Shown: positions 36,948 through 45,650 of the stretch, in pieces | How the letters are laid out: the number at the start of each line of letters is the position of its first letter | How positions within the stretch are numbered: position 1 is the stretch's first letter | Assembly: GCA_963724625.1 (NCBI GenBank) | Contig: CAVRVO010000004.1 | Location: forward strand, 310,001 to 374,000 | Direction: 5' to 3' | Length of the DNA stretch: 64,000 nucleotides | DNA from: DATBVX01 sp963724625 | GTDB lineage: Bacteria > Pseudomonadota > Gammaproteobacteria > Steroidobacterales > Steroidobacteraceae | Notes under the pieces: generated by a model | Told to the model about the DNA's origin: nothing | Databases searched by the model: none | Seen by the model: the letters and a program-made list of their open reading frames with translations, nothing else | Program-made: the position numbers and the translations under genes

Positions 36948-38108
36948 TCAGCTGCGCGGCAGGGACTTGCGAATCCACTGGTGCGGATTGAGGGGTGTGG
37001 CGCCCTTGCGGATCTCGAAGTACAGCTCGGGCTGGTTGCGACCACCGGAATCGCCTGCGCTGGCGATCACATCACCCGCTCCCACCCAATCGCCGACCGC
37101 GCGGTAGAGCTGTTCGTTGTGCCCGTAGAGGCTGAGATACCCACCACTGTGCTCAACAATCGTCAGCAGCCCCATGCCGGGGAGCCAGTCGGCATACACG
37201 ACTCTTCCAGCATGCACCGCGTGCACCTGGCTACCCCGGTCCGTCGCGAGCAACACGCCGTTCCAGGTTAGTCCCCCGGCTCGCCGCTCACCGAAGTCGG
37301 CCAACAAACGTCCTTTCACCGGCCAATTCAGGCGGCCCTTGAGCTTCTCGAAGGGCTCAGCTGAATTGACCGGAAAGTCACTCAACACGCGTCGCAGGTC
37401 CGCGAGCAGCTTCTCGAGCGCGTCCTTTTCGCGTGTCAGTTTCGCCAGAGTGACCTGTCGATTCTTGAGCTGCTGGTTGAGCTCGCTGAGGACGTCGCCA
37501 CGCTCGCGACGTGCACGTTGCAATCCGTCCAGCTCCGCACGCGCCTGATCCTCGAGGTCTGCGAGGCGCGCGTCCTCAGCTGCAACTGCCGCATCGAGCT
37601 CTTCCAGACGGTCGAGCTCCTGGCGTATCGACTGAATCCTGTCCGCACGTGCGCGGCCGAAATAACCGTAGTAGGCGAACATGCGTCCGAGCTGTGCCGG
37701 TTCCTGCTGGTTGAGCAGGAGCTTCAGCTGCTCTTCCCGGCCGATGGTATAGGCGGCACGCAACTGGCCGGCGAGAGCTGCGCGTTCGTCCTCGAGCGAG
37801 GCTTCGACACGCGAGTGTTCCGCCTGCAGCGCTGCCCGTCGCCGCGCGCTGTCTGCGCGCTGCCCCCTGAGGTCATCGAGTTTGTGGCGCTGCCCGGCGA
37901 CGGTCAGCTCCGCATCCCTCAGCCGCCCCGCCAGCTGATCACGCTGCGTCGTATCGCTGCGGATCGACTCCTGCAGCTCGGTAATCTCCTTGCGTACCTT
38001 GCGCAGGTCGGCCTCGGTGTCCTTCTGATCGGCCGCAGGCAACGCCATCGCCCCGAAAAGCAGGAGCGCAAGCCACCTTGCTATACTTGCCGGCCTTTTT
38101 CGGCGCAC
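36948..38108 (-). CDS. envC: EnvC-like murein hydrolase activator (degenerate LytM/M23 domain)
   Basis: A periplasmic protein of about 386 residues: signal peptide (RWLALLLFGAMALPAAD), a long coiled-coil (about 25-255, rich in Leu, Arg, Glu, Gln) and a C-terminal LytM domain with PVKGRLLADFGERRAGG and GYLSLYGHNEQLYRAVGDWV. The His and Asp zinc ligands of active LytM enzymes are missing (GGLTWNGVLL where HxGxD is usual), as in EnvC, which activates amidases at the division site without cutting murein. The GTG at 38108 is chosen; upstream codons would overlap the divergent rhodanese gene. Confidence 0.88.
   Translation of the reverse strand: MRRKRPASIARWLALLLFGAMALPAADQKDTEADLRKVRKEITELQESIRSDTTQRDQLAGRLRDAELTVAGQRHKLDDLRGQRADSARRRAALQAEHSRVEASLEDERAALAGQLRAAYTIGREEQLKLLLNQQEPAQLGRMFAYYGYFGRARADRIQSIRQELDRLEELDAAVAAEDARLADLEDQARAELDGLQRARRERGDVLSELNQQLKNRQVTLAKLTREKDALEKLLADLRRVLSDFPVNSAEPFEKLKGRLNWPVKGRLLADFGERRAGGLTWNGVLLATDRGSQVHAVHAGRVVYADWLPGMGLLTIVEHSGGYLSLYGHNEQLYRAVGDWVGAGDVIASAGDSGGRNQPELYFEIRKGATPLNPHQWIRKSLPRS
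38079..38087 (+). promoter_or_regulatory. Extended -10 promoter for rhodanese-grxC-secB-gpsA
   Basis: TGCTATACT (extended -10 TGn followed by TATACT at 38082-38087) points at the rhodanese gene 43 bases on, inside the divergent envC coding start. The -35 region has no good match, as is normal for extended -10 promoters. Confidence 0.55.
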
Positions 38109-38130
38109 GCCTCGAGTTCCAGGACCCAAG

Positions 38131-38595
38131 ATGAATCGACTGATCGAGTTTGCAGGCAATCATCCCTACCTGGTAGCGGCCGCCGTGCTGATGGTGATTA
38201 TCGTGATCGTGTCCGAGTTGCGCGCCCGGATTCAAGAGTTCGCGGCGGTGGCCCCGACTGACGCCATCCGCATGATGAATCATGGCGCACTGGTCATCGA
38301 CGTGCGCGACAGCGCCGCGTTCGACAGCGGCCACATCGTCGATGCGCGCAACATGCCGCTCAAGGAGCTCGCCGCCAGTGCTGAAGGCCTTAAGCGCAAC
38401 AAGGACAAGCCGGTCATTACCTGCTGCGATACCGGCATGAATGGCGGCACGGCGGCGCGCGAGCTGGGCAAGCTGGGCTTCACCAAGGTTTTCAATCTGC
38501 GGGGTGGTCTCGGCGCCTGGCGCCAGGACAATCTGCCGCTGGTGCGCGGGGGTACGGCTGGCGCAAAGGCCGCGACGCGGGTTGAGCGCACGTGA
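38131..38595 (+). CDS. Membrane-anchored rhodanese-like protein
   Basis: A 154-residue protein with one N-terminal membrane helix (about residues 12-29, YLVAAAVLMVIIVIVS) and a rhodanese domain: VIDVRDSAAFDSGHI, the active-site loop TCCDTGMNGGTAA with the catalytic Cys, and VFNLRGGLGAW. It may transfer sulfur or handle thiols at the inner membrane; the substrate is unknown. This arrangement (rhodanese, grxC, secB, gpsA, divergent from envC) is common in gammaproteobacteria. Stop and grxC start overlap by four bases. Confidence 0.91.
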   Translation: MNRLIEFAGNHPYLVAAAVLMVIIVIVSELRARIQEFAAVAPTDAIRMMNHGALVIDVRDSAAFDSGHIVDARNMPLKELAASAEGLKRNKDKPVITCCDTGMNGGTAARELGKLGFTKVFNLRGGLGAWRQDNLPLVRGGTAGAKAATRVERT

Positions 38596-38855
38596 CTGAC
38601 GTCGTGATGTATTCGTCGGGTTGGTGCCCGTACTGTGCGCGCGCCCGTGCATTGTTCGAGCGCAAGTCAATCGCGTTTCGCGAAATCGACGTCGAAACGG
38701 ACGCGGAGCTGCGTGCCCAGATGATTGCCCGCAGTGGCCGGCGCTCGGTGCCGCAGATTTTTATCGGCGAGCGGCACGTGGGCGGATTTGAAGAACTCTA
38801 CGAGCTGGAGCGCAACGGCGAGCTCGATACCCTGATGCAAACGGAGAAAACATGA
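38592..38855 (+). CDS. grxC: Glutaredoxin 3
   Basis: An 87-residue dithiol glutaredoxin with the active site CPYC near residue 12, followed by the glutathione-binding RRSVPQIFIGERHVGGFEEL. It reduces disulfides and mixed glutathione disulfides in the cytoplasm. The GTG start overlaps the rhodanese stop, and its stop overlaps secB by four bases; coupled translation is likely. Confidence 0.96.
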   Translation: MTDVVMYSSGWCPYCARARALFERKSIAFREIDVETDAELRAQMIARSGRRSVPQIFIGERHVGGFEELYELERNGELDTLMQTEKT

Positions 38856-39322
38856 CCGATACCGAACCGAACCCGCAGGCGGCGCCGACCAGCCCTGAGA
38901 TCGTGCTGCAGCAGATCTACTTGAAGGACTGTTCATATGAGGCGCCGAATGGGCCCCGCATTCCGTCAGCGCAGTGGAACCCGAAGTTCTCGCTGAACCT
39001 CAACACGGCAAGCACTGAGCTCGGCGCGGAGCTGCGCGAGGTGGTCCTCACTGTCACCGTCGAGGCGAAGGTCGGGGACAACGTTGCTTATCTCGTAGAG
39101 CTCAAGCAAGCGGGCGTGTTCATGGTGCGCAACTGCACCGAGGGCGACCTCAAAAAAGTCATTGGCAGCGTGTGTCCGACGGTGCTCTTTCCCTACGCAC
39201 GCGCAGCTTGCTCCGATCTGATCACCCAAGGGGGCTTCCCCCAGTTCCTGCTGCCACCGGTGAACTTCGATAGCCTGTTCGAACGATCCATGGCCGAATC
39301 GACACGCATCGGGGTCAACTGA
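38852..39322 (+). CDS. secB: Protein-export chaperone SecB
   Basis: A 156-residue tetrameric chaperone that holds precursors unfolded and hands them to SecA. Conserved parts: EIVLQQIYLKDCSYEAPN, KFSLNLNTASTEL, VFMVRNCTE and the C-terminal FPYARAACSDLITQGGFPQFLLPPVNF. Same strand, between grxC and gpsA. Confidence 0.97.
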   Translation: MTDTEPNPQAAPTSPEIVLQQIYLKDCSYEAPNGPRIPSAQWNPKFSLNLNTASTELGAELREVVLTVTVEAKVGDNVAYLVELKQAGVFMVRNCTEGDLKKVIGSVCPTVLFPYARAACSDLITQGGFPQFLLPPVNFDSLFERSMAESTRIGVN

Positions 39323-39367
39323 TCCCGGATCAGAGGCGCGGCGACCTGCGCGCCCGGCGAGCACTGC

Positions 39368-40396
39368 ATGGCATTGCCCGAAAAGCATGCGACGGATCGA
39401 GCCCCGATCACGCTCCTCGGCGCCGGCTCATGGGGCACTGCGCTTGCAATCCAGTTCGCGCGAGCTGGACATGAGGTGAGGCTCTGGGGTCGTGACCCCG
39501 GTCATCTTGCGACGCTTGAGCGCGACCGGTGCAATCGCCGCTATCTGCCCGACGCGCCGTTTCCGCAGTCGCTGCGCGTCGAGGCCGATCTCGATCAGGC
39601 ACTCCTGGGCAGCGTCGATGTTCTGATCGCAGTCCCGAGCCATGGCTTTCGTCAGCTGCTGCTGCAGTTGAAACCACGCCTGCAAAGCGGCATGCGTCTG
39701 GCATGGGCGACAAAAGGGTTCGAGCAGGGGTCCGGGAAACTCCCTCACGAGATCGCGACTGAGGTCCTGGGTGAGCGCTGGCCGATCGCCGTGCTGTCGG
39801 GACCGACGTTCGCTCGCGAGGTAGGAGCAGGCCTTCCGACAGCCATGACCGTGGCTTCGCCGGATGAGACTTTTGCCGCAGCCATCGCTCACAGCATCTC
39901 CGGTCTCAACTTTCGCGCTTATACCTCCAGCGATGTGATCGGGGTGGAAGTCGGCGGTGCGGTGAAGAATGTGCTCGCGATTGGCGCCGGCATCGCCGAT
40001 GGCATGGGTTACGGAGCGAACACGCGCATCGCTTTGATCACGCGTGGCCTTGCCGAGATGACACGGCTCGGCGAAGCGCTCGGGGCGCGGCGCGACACTT
40101 TCATGGGCCTCGCCGGTCTCGGGGACCTGGTGCTCACCTGCACCGACAACCAATCGCGCAACCGACGCTTCGGCATGGCACTGGCGGCCGGGCAGTCCGT
40201 TGAGGCAGCGCTTCGGGGCATACACCAGGTCGTGGAAGGGTACGCCGCCGCAAGAGCCGTCCACGAGGTTGCGGCGCGGATGAAAATCGAGGTGCCGATC
40301 TGTGAGGCGGCTTACGGGGTGCTGTACTCGGGGCTGCCCATCAAGGATGCCGTCCAGACGCTGATGGCGCGAGAGATCCGGCCGGAACACGACTAG
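39368..40396 (+). CDS. gpsA: Glycerol-3-phosphate dehydrogenase [NAD(P)+]
   Basis: Makes sn-glycerol-3-phosphate for phospholipid synthesis. The 342-residue enzyme has the dinucleotide site LLGAGSWGTALAIQFARAG, IAVPSHGFRQLL, the catalytic Lys region GAVKNVLAIGAGIADGMGYG and the C-terminal VEGYAAARAVHEVAARM. Its TAG stop shares the palindrome CTAG with the convergent trmL stop. Confidence 0.97.
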   Translation: MALPEKHATDRAPITLLGAGSWGTALAIQFARAGHEVRLWGRDPGHLATLERDRCNRRYLPDAPFPQSLRVEADLDQALLGSVDVLIAVPSHGFRQLLLQLKPRLQSGMRLAWATKGFEQGSGKLPHEIATEVLGERWPIAVLSGPTFAREVGAGLPTAMTVASPDETFAAAIAHSISGLNFRAYTSSDVIGVEVGGAVKNVLAIGAGIADGMGYGANTRIALITRGLAEMTRLGEALGARRDTFMGLAGLGDLVLTCTDNQSRNRRFGMALAAGQSVEAALRGIHQVVEGYAAARAVHEVAARMKIEVPICEAAYGVLYSGLPIKDAVQTLMAREIRPEHD

Positions 40397-40875
40397 AGGG
40401 GCGTTCGGTCCTGGATATCGGACATTTCAAACCCTGACTGACGCCAGGCCTCGTAGAGGACGAGCGCCACCGCATTGGAGAGGTTCAGGCTGCGATTCCC
40501 GGACCGCATCGGAATCCTGAGGACTCGCTCCGGCCGGATGAGACGCAATACATCCGCAGGCAAGCCCTTGGTTTCCGGGCCAAAGAGCAAGGCATCGCCC
40601 GCCTGGAAGTGTGCCTGCGCGTAGTTGCACCCACCGCCGGTTTCGATTGCGAACACGCGCTCCCCGAGCTCCGCGAGGCATGCCTGAAGTGAAGCGTGCG
40701 TCTTTACTGCGGCCGCTTCCGCATAGTCGAGACCCGCCCGTCGCAGGGCGCGGGCGTCGAGGCTGAATCCCAAAGGCTTGATCAGATGCAGGGTCGCACC
40801 TGTGTTCGCGCATAGCCGGATGATGTTGCCCGTATTGGGTGGAATCTCCGGCTCGAATAAGATCACGTGGTACAT
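40393..40875 (-). CDS. trmL: tRNA (cytidine/uridine-34 2'-O)-methyltransferase TrmL
   Basis: A 160-residue SPOUT methyltransferase that modifies the wobble base of tRNA-Leu. N-terminus MYHVILFEPEIPPNTGNIIR and the knot motifs LLFGPETKGLP and IPMRSGNRSLNLSNAVALVLYEAWRQ are diagnostic. The ATG at 40875 gives a protein that begins exactly with the family N-terminus. Its start overlaps the divergent pyrD start by two bases and its stop overlaps the gpsA stop by three, so no flanking non-coding DNA exists. Confidence 0.96.
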   Translation of the reverse strand: MYHVILFEPEIPPNTGNIIRLCANTGATLHLIKPLGFSLDARALRRAGLDYAEAAAVKTHASLQACLAELGERVFAIETGGGCNYAQAHFQAGDALLFGPETKGLPADVLRLIRPERVLRIPMRSGNRSLNLSNAVALVLYEAWRQSGFEMSDIQDRTPL

Positions 40876-41854
40876 GCGCGCCGCACCTGAAACCCCCGCC
40901 ACACCGCTGGCGCTCGATTTCCTCGGCCTGAAGTTCAACACGCCGATCGTGCTGCTTTCCGGCTGCGTCGGGTTCGGCGAAGAGTACACACGGGTTGAGG
41001 GCTTCTCCAACCGCAACGTGGGCGCCGTCGTACTCAAGGGCACGACGCTCAAGCCGCGGCTCGGGAATCCGCCGCATCGCGTCTACGAGACGCCGATGGG
41101 AATGCTCAACGCGATCGGGTTGCAGAACCCCGGCGCGCCTCACGTGGTGCAACGCATACTGCCGCAGCTCGATTTCGACGAGACACGCTTCATCGCGAAC
41201 GTATGCGGCTCGACCATCGAAGAGTACGTCGAGGTCACCCGCTGGTTCGATGACTCGCGCATCGATGCGATTGAAATCAACATTTCATGCCCGAACGTCA
41301 AGGAGGGCGGCGTGGCGTTCGGCAATTATCCGGACATGTCAGCGCGCGTGGTCGAGGCGTGCCGCAAAGTCACGCGCAAGCCAATCATCACCAAGCTCTC
41401 GCCCAACCAGACTGACATCCGTGAGAACGCGCGCCGCTGTATCGAAGCCGGAAGCGATGGGCTCGCCGTCATCAACACGATCATGGGAATGGCGATCGAT
41501 GTGCGTACGCGCCGACCGGTCATCGGCAATATCCAGGGTGGATTATCGGGCCCCGCGATCAAGCCTATCGCCCTGCTGAAAGTGCACCAGGTCTACGATG
41601 TCGCGGGACCGCTGCGCATCCCGATCATCGGCCAGGGCGGCATCGCGAGTGCGCAGGACGCAATCGAGTTCATGATCGCCGGCGCCACAGCCGTCGGAGT
41701 AGGCACCGCGTTGTTCTATGACCCGTTGGTGTGCAGCAAGATCAACGAGGGAATCGCGGCTTACCTGCGTGAACACGGACTCAGGCACGTGCGGGATCTG
41801 GTGGGTGCGCTGCGCACGGGGAAAGAGACCCAGGACGTCCCCCTGGCTGGCTGA
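40874..41854 (+). CDS. pyrD: Dihydroorotate dehydrogenase, class 1-like
   Basis: A 326-residue FMN enzyme of the class 1 group. Seen: DFLGLKFNTPIVLLSGCVGFG at the N-terminus, NISCPNVKEGG (catalytic region of PyrDB type), KLSPNQTDI, INTIMGMAIDVRTRRP, and GQGGIASAQDAIEFMIAGATAVGVGTALF. The catalytic base position in INISCPNVK cannot be resolved further by eye; a PyrDB-type enzyme would need a PyrK partner, which is not adjacent. The only plausible start is the ATG shared with trmL; the next ATG is far inside. Its promoter must lie within trmL. Confidence 0.88.
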   Translation: MRAAPETPATPLALDFLGLKFNTPIVLLSGCVGFGEEYTRVEGFSNRNVGAVVLKGTTLKPRLGNPPHRVYETPMGMLNAIGLQNPGAPHVVQRILPQLDFDETRFIANVCGSTIEEYVEVTRWFDDSRIDAIEINISCPNVKEGGVAFGNYPDMSARVVEACRKVTRKPIITKLSPNQTDIRENARRCIEAGSDGLAVINTIMGMAIDVRTRRPVIGNIQGGLSGPAIKPIALLKVHQVYDVAGPLRIPIIGQGGIASAQDAIEFMIAGATAVGVGTALFYDPLVCSKINEGIAAYLREHGLRHVRDLVGALRTGKETQDVPLAG

Positions 41855-41994
41855 TCGCCCCGACCGCGACTCGCCCCGAACGACGCGGAACATTGCGCCG
41901 GGACCGGAATCAATCTAGTTCCGCCCATGCGCTTAATGGAGGGCGCGATTTCGCCCAGACTCTCCGCCGTTCGTCACACATGGAGGACATCGTC

Positions 41995-42597
41995 ATGAAG
42001 CTCTACTACGCCACCGGCACCTGCGCACTTTCGCCTCACATCGCCCTGCTCGAAGCAGGACTCAAGTTCGACCTGGAGAAGGTCGACATCCGCTCCAAGA
42101 AGCTCGCCGACGGTGGGGATTATCTGCAGATCAACCCCAAGGGATACGTGCCGTCGCTCAGGACCGACGATGGACAAGTGCTGACGGAAGGACCGGCCAT
42201 CGTGCAATACATCGCCGATCTCAAACCGGAGTCCGGCCTCGCGCCTCCGAATGGAAGCTTCGAGCGCTACCGCCTGCAGGAGTGGCTCAATTTCATCAGC
42301 ACCGAGATCCACAAGCAGTTTTCACCGCTGTTCAACCCGGCGCTGTCCAACGACGCGAAAGAGTATTCGCGTGGCAATCTCGCCAAGCGACTCGAATATC
42401 TCAACAAGCTCCTCGAAGGGCGCAAGTTCCTGCTGGGCGAACGCTTCACCGTGGCTGACGGATACCTCTACACCGTCCTCAACTGGGCCAAACCGATGGG
42501 AATCGATCTGGCGCGCTGGCCCGCGGTGGCGAGCTATCACTCAGGCATCGATCAACGTCCTAAAGTGCAGGAAGCACGCAAGGCCGAAGCGAAGTAA
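41995..42597 (+). CDS. gstA: Glutathione S-transferase, beta-class type
   Basis: A 200-residue protein beginning MKLYYATGTCALSPHIAL, the beta-class thioredoxin-fold N-terminus with the catalytic Cys, followed by NPKGYVPSL and a C-terminal helical domain with LLGERFTVADGYLYTVLNWA. It conjugates or reduces xenobiotic electrophiles with glutathione. GGAGG at about 41982-41986 supports the start at 41995; frames open further upstream are not needed. It lies after pyrD and converges with the MscS gene. Confidence 0.92.
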   Translation: MKLYYATGTCALSPHIALLEAGLKFDLEKVDIRSKKLADGGDYLQINPKGYVPSLRTDDGQVLTEGPAIVQYIADLKPESGLAPPNGSFERYRLQEWLNFISTEIHKQFSPLFNPALSNDAKEYSRGNLAKRLEYLNKLLEGRKFLLGERFTVADGYLYTVLNWAKPMGIDLARWPAVASYHSGIDQRPKVQEARKAEAK

Positions 42598-42628
42598 CGA
42601 CCCCGACAGTCTCGCCGCGCGGCAGTTT

Positions 42629-43723
42629 TCAGCCGGCGGGGCTCGTTTGCGACGACGCGGCGGCGGCGCTGGGCCCTTGGATGAGCAACCGCTGCGTCGG
42701 ATAGGCGAACTGTACGCCGAGGCGTTCGAGCTCCTCGTGGATGCGGAAGTTGACGTCCTGCTGAATGTCGGCATACAGGATGTAGTCCGCGTCGAGCACG
42801 AAGTAGACCGTTTCAAAGGTCAGCGCCGAGGGGCCAAAAGTCGTGAAGTGACTGCGTTCGAAGCGGGTTTTTTCGTGCGCACGGATCGCAGCCTCGATGA
42901 TTCCCGGGATACGCCTGAGTTTCTCTCGCTGCGTCTCGTACGCGACACCGATAGTGAACACGACGCGCCGCTCGTACATGCGGCCGAAGTTGTGCACGCG
43001 CGATTTGAGCAGATCCGTGTTCGACACGATGAGCTGCTCGCCGCTCAGGCTCCGCAGGCGCGTGCTGCTCACCCCGATCTGCTCGACGCGCCCGGTTTCC
43101 TGGCCGATGCCGAGCACGTCGCCCACCGCGAACGGTTTGTCGAACGCGATGGAGAGGGAAGCGAGGAGATCTCCGAGCACTGTCTGCACCGCGAGTGCGA
43201 CGGCAATGCCGCCGACGCCGAGGCCGGTCACCAGCGCGGTGATGTTTACGCCCAGGTTGTCCAGGGCGACCAGCAGCACCAACGTCCAGATCGTGAGCCT
43301 GACGACGAAATGGACGACCGTGAGCGAGGTGGCGTGGCTCAGGTCCGTCGAGGTGACCCGACGCCGATCGATGAAGTAGCCGGCGACGGCTGCGAGCCAG
43401 ATGCCGACCTGAATCCACACGACAACCGTGATCAGATACCGCAGAACCTGATCGAGACGCGGCGGCAGCGTCAGCACCAGCTCAGCAGTCCATATTGCCG
43501 CGCTCCACAGGAACAGAGTGCTGGTGTGCTGCGCCAGCAACGAGGCGAAATCGAGAAACCGGTGCGTTTCGGCATCGGGTTTGCGCTTGCGCAAGGCGCT
43601 GATGTAGCGCTTGAGGATCGGCAGCACAGTGAAAGTCGCTACGAAGGCCAACAGAGCCACGCCCCAGCGCAGTACTGAATTGCCGAGGAACTCAAAGTCC
43701 AGCAGTTGCTTGAGCTCAGTCAT
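42629..43723 (-). CDS. MscS-family mechanosensitive channel
   Basis: A 364-residue protein with about five N-terminal membrane helices and an MscS pore/beta domain: ALVTGLGVGGIAVALAVQTV (pore helix with Gly-Ala packing), LLASLSIAFDKPFAVGDVL, GRVEQIGVSSTRLRSLSGEQLIVSN. It would open under membrane tension. Start at the ATG four codons inside a longer frame that begins GTG. No nearby partner genes suggest a dedicated role. Confidence 0.91.
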   Translation of the reverse strand: MTELKQLLDFEFLGNSVLRWGVALLAFVATFTVLPILKRYISALRKRKPDAETHRFLDFASLLAQHTSTLFLWSAAIWTAELVLTLPPRLDQVLRYLITVVVWIQVGIWLAAVAGYFIDRRRVTSTDLSHATSLTVVHFVVRLTIWTLVLLVALDNLGVNITALVTGLGVGGIAVALAVQTVLGDLLASLSIAFDKPFAVGDVLGIGQETGRVEQIGVSSTRLRSLSGEQLIVSNTDLLKSRVHNFGRMYERRVVFTIGVAYETQREKLRRIPGIIEAAIRAHEKTRFERSHFTTFGPSALTFETVYFVLDADYILYADIQQDVNFRIHEELERLGVQFAYPTQRLLIQGPSAAAASSQTSPAG

Positions 43724-43791
43724 GAACCCGTGCACACCAGGCGAAAAAAAGGAGAGCCGATTATAGCGGGGCGCGCCGTGTGGTCCGGCGG

Positions 43792-44253
43792 TCAGATGAG
43801 TTTTTCCATGAACACGCTGCTCGGCTCATCGCGATACTCTCCATAGCGTGCGCGACGTCGGTACCCGCTGCGCGCATAGAGCGCGAGCGCCTCGGGCTGC
43901 TCGATGCCGGTCTCGAGAAGCAGTGCGTGTACCCCCAGCCTGCGCGCTTCCTCCTCCAGCGCTTCAAGGAGCGCGCGGCCAACGCCCAGTCCGCGGAACT
44001 GCGGACGCACAAACATCCGTTTGATCTCAGCCGAAGTGGCATCGAGGCGCCGCACCGCGCCGCAACCTGCCGCGGCGCCGTCACAGCGCGCAAGAAAGAA
44101 CGCGATCTCGGGACTGCAAAGCGACTCGACGTCGAGCAGATAGTTCCGCTCCGGCGGGTATAGCGCTCCCAAGTAGGAATCGAGCGCTGCGATCAACTCG
44201 CACGCTTCCGGCAATCGCGGCGAACTCGGCTCTACAACCACACGCAAGCTCAA
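43792..44253 (-). CDS. GNAT-family N-acetyltransferase
   Basis: A 153-residue protein with the acetyl-CoA motif VRPQFRGLGVGRALLEALEEEA and the C-terminal GIEQPEALALYARSGYRRR. Substrate unknown. The longest frame begins with a TTG overlapping the ntrC stop in TTGA; a GTG four codons in (44241) is equally possible. It is the last gene of the glnA-ntrBC run. Confidence 0.86.
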   Translation of the reverse strand: MSLRVVVEPSSPRLPEACELIAALDSYLGALYPPERNYLLDVESLCSPEIAFFLARCDGAAAGCGAVRRLDATSAEIKRMFVRPQFRGLGVGRALLEALEEEARRLGVHALLLETGIEQPEALALYARSGYRRRARYGEYRDEPSSVFMEKLI

Positions 44254-45650
44254 TCATCCATGCTGAGCTCGCGCATCTTGCGCGTGAGTGTGTTGCGTCC
44301 CCAGCCCAGAAGCTTCGCGGCATCCTGGCGTCGTCCGCCGGAACGCGTGAGCGCTGTGCGGATCAACACGCGCTCAAATTCTGGCAACGCCGCGTCCAGC
44401 AGACGATTGGATCCGGCATCGAGTTGCCGCTGTGCCCAACCGGCTAGAAGGTGCGTCCATTCGCTCGGGGCGCCGGTTTCGTGCGCACTGCCGCCAAGGT
44501 CTGCGGGAATGTCACTGGCCTTGATCTCACGTCCAGCAGCAAGCACGGTGAGTCGCCGACAGGCATTGACGAGTTGGCGGACGTTGCCCGGCCAATCACA
44601 AGCCAGCAGCAGTTGCTCAGCCGCTGGCGTAAACGATTTCGAATCAACACCCAACTCCCGCGCTGCCTGCGCCAGGTAGTGCCGCAGCAGGTCCGGGATA
44701 TCTTCACGTCGCGCGCGCAGCGGCGGGATCTCCACCCGAATCACATTCAGGCGGTGCAACAGGTCTTCGCGAAAGCCGCCGCTCGTCACGCGCGCCTCGA
44801 GGTTCTGGTGCGTCGCCGCGATCACACGCACGTCGACCTTGATCGGTGTCTGGCCGCCGACGCGATAGAACTCGCCTTCCGCCAGAACGCGCAGCAGGCG
44901 TGTCTGTAATGCCGGCGACATATCGCCGATCTCGTCGAGAAACAGCGTCCCCCCATCGGCCTGTTCGAAGCGGCCGCGGCGCTGGCTGTCGGCTCCGGTG
45001 AATGCACCTCGCTCGTGTCCGAACAATTCCGATTCCAACAAGTCCGCTGTGAATGCCGATGTATTCAGAGCGATGAAGGGTTTGTCTGATCGAGGGCTGT
45101 GCCGGTGCAGTGCGCGCGCCACCAGTTCCTTGCCGGTGCCCGACTCGCCCGTGATCAGAACCGTCATGCTGGAGCGCGAAAGACGGCCAATCGCGCGAAA
45201 TACCTGTTGCATCGCGGGCGCCTGGCCAAGGATTTCGGGAATCGCCTGCGGTTCGGTGTCGCTTTCGGCAGCGGCGACACCCTGGTGGGCCGCGCGCCGC
45301 ACCAGGTCGAGCGCGTGATCGATGTCGAAGGGTTTGGGCAGATATTCGAAGGCACCGCCGCGATACGCCGCAACCGCGCTGTCCAGATCCGAATGGGCGG
45401 TCATGACAATGACCGGCAACGTCGGGCGCGACTCGTGGATTTCCTGCAGTAACTCCAGGCCGCTGTTGCCCGGCATGCGAATGTCGGTGATCAGTACATC
45501 AGGCACTTCTCCACGCAGCGCCTCGAGCGCGGCGTTCGCGTGCTCGAAGGTCTTCGCCAGCATTCCGCTTTGCTTGAGCGCTCGCTCCAGCACCCAGCGG
45601 ATCGACGCATCATCGTCAACCAGCCAGACATGCAAGGGTCTAACGGCCAT
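44250..45650 (-). CDS. ntrC: Nitrogen regulator NtrC (sigma-54 activator)
   Basis: A 466-residue response regulator with receiver domain (phospho-Asp in DVLITDIRMPG), AAA+ domain with Walker A GESGTGKE, the sigma-54 contact motif ERGAFTGADSQ and Walker B region LFLDEIGDM, and a C-terminal Fis-type helix-turn-helix (GRRQDAAKLLGWGRNTLTRKMREL). Partner of NtrB; it would activate the sigma-54 promoter before glnA. Overlaps ntrB by 11 bases. Confidence 0.97.
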   Translation of the reverse strand: MAVRPLHVWLVDDDASIRWVLERALKQSGMLAKTFEHANAALEALRGEVPDVLITDIRMPGNSGLELLQEIHESRPTLPVIVMTAHSDLDSAVAAYRGGAFEYLPKPFDIDHALDLVRRAAHQGVAAAESDTEPQAIPEILGQAPAMQQVFRAIGRLSRSSMTVLITGESGTGKELVARALHRHSPRSDKPFIALNTSAFTADLLESELFGHERGAFTGADSQRRGRFEQADGGTLFLDEIGDMSPALQTRLLRVLAEGEFYRVGGQTPIKVDVRVIAATHQNLEARVTSGGFREDLLHRLNVIRVEIPPLRARREDIPDLLRHYLAQAARELGVDSKSFTPAAEQLLLACDWPGNVRQLVNACRRLTVLAAGREIKASDIPADLGGSAHETGAPSEWTHLLAGWAQRQLDAGSNRLLDAALPEFERVLIRTALTRSGGRRQDAAKLLGWGRNTLTRKMRELSMDD

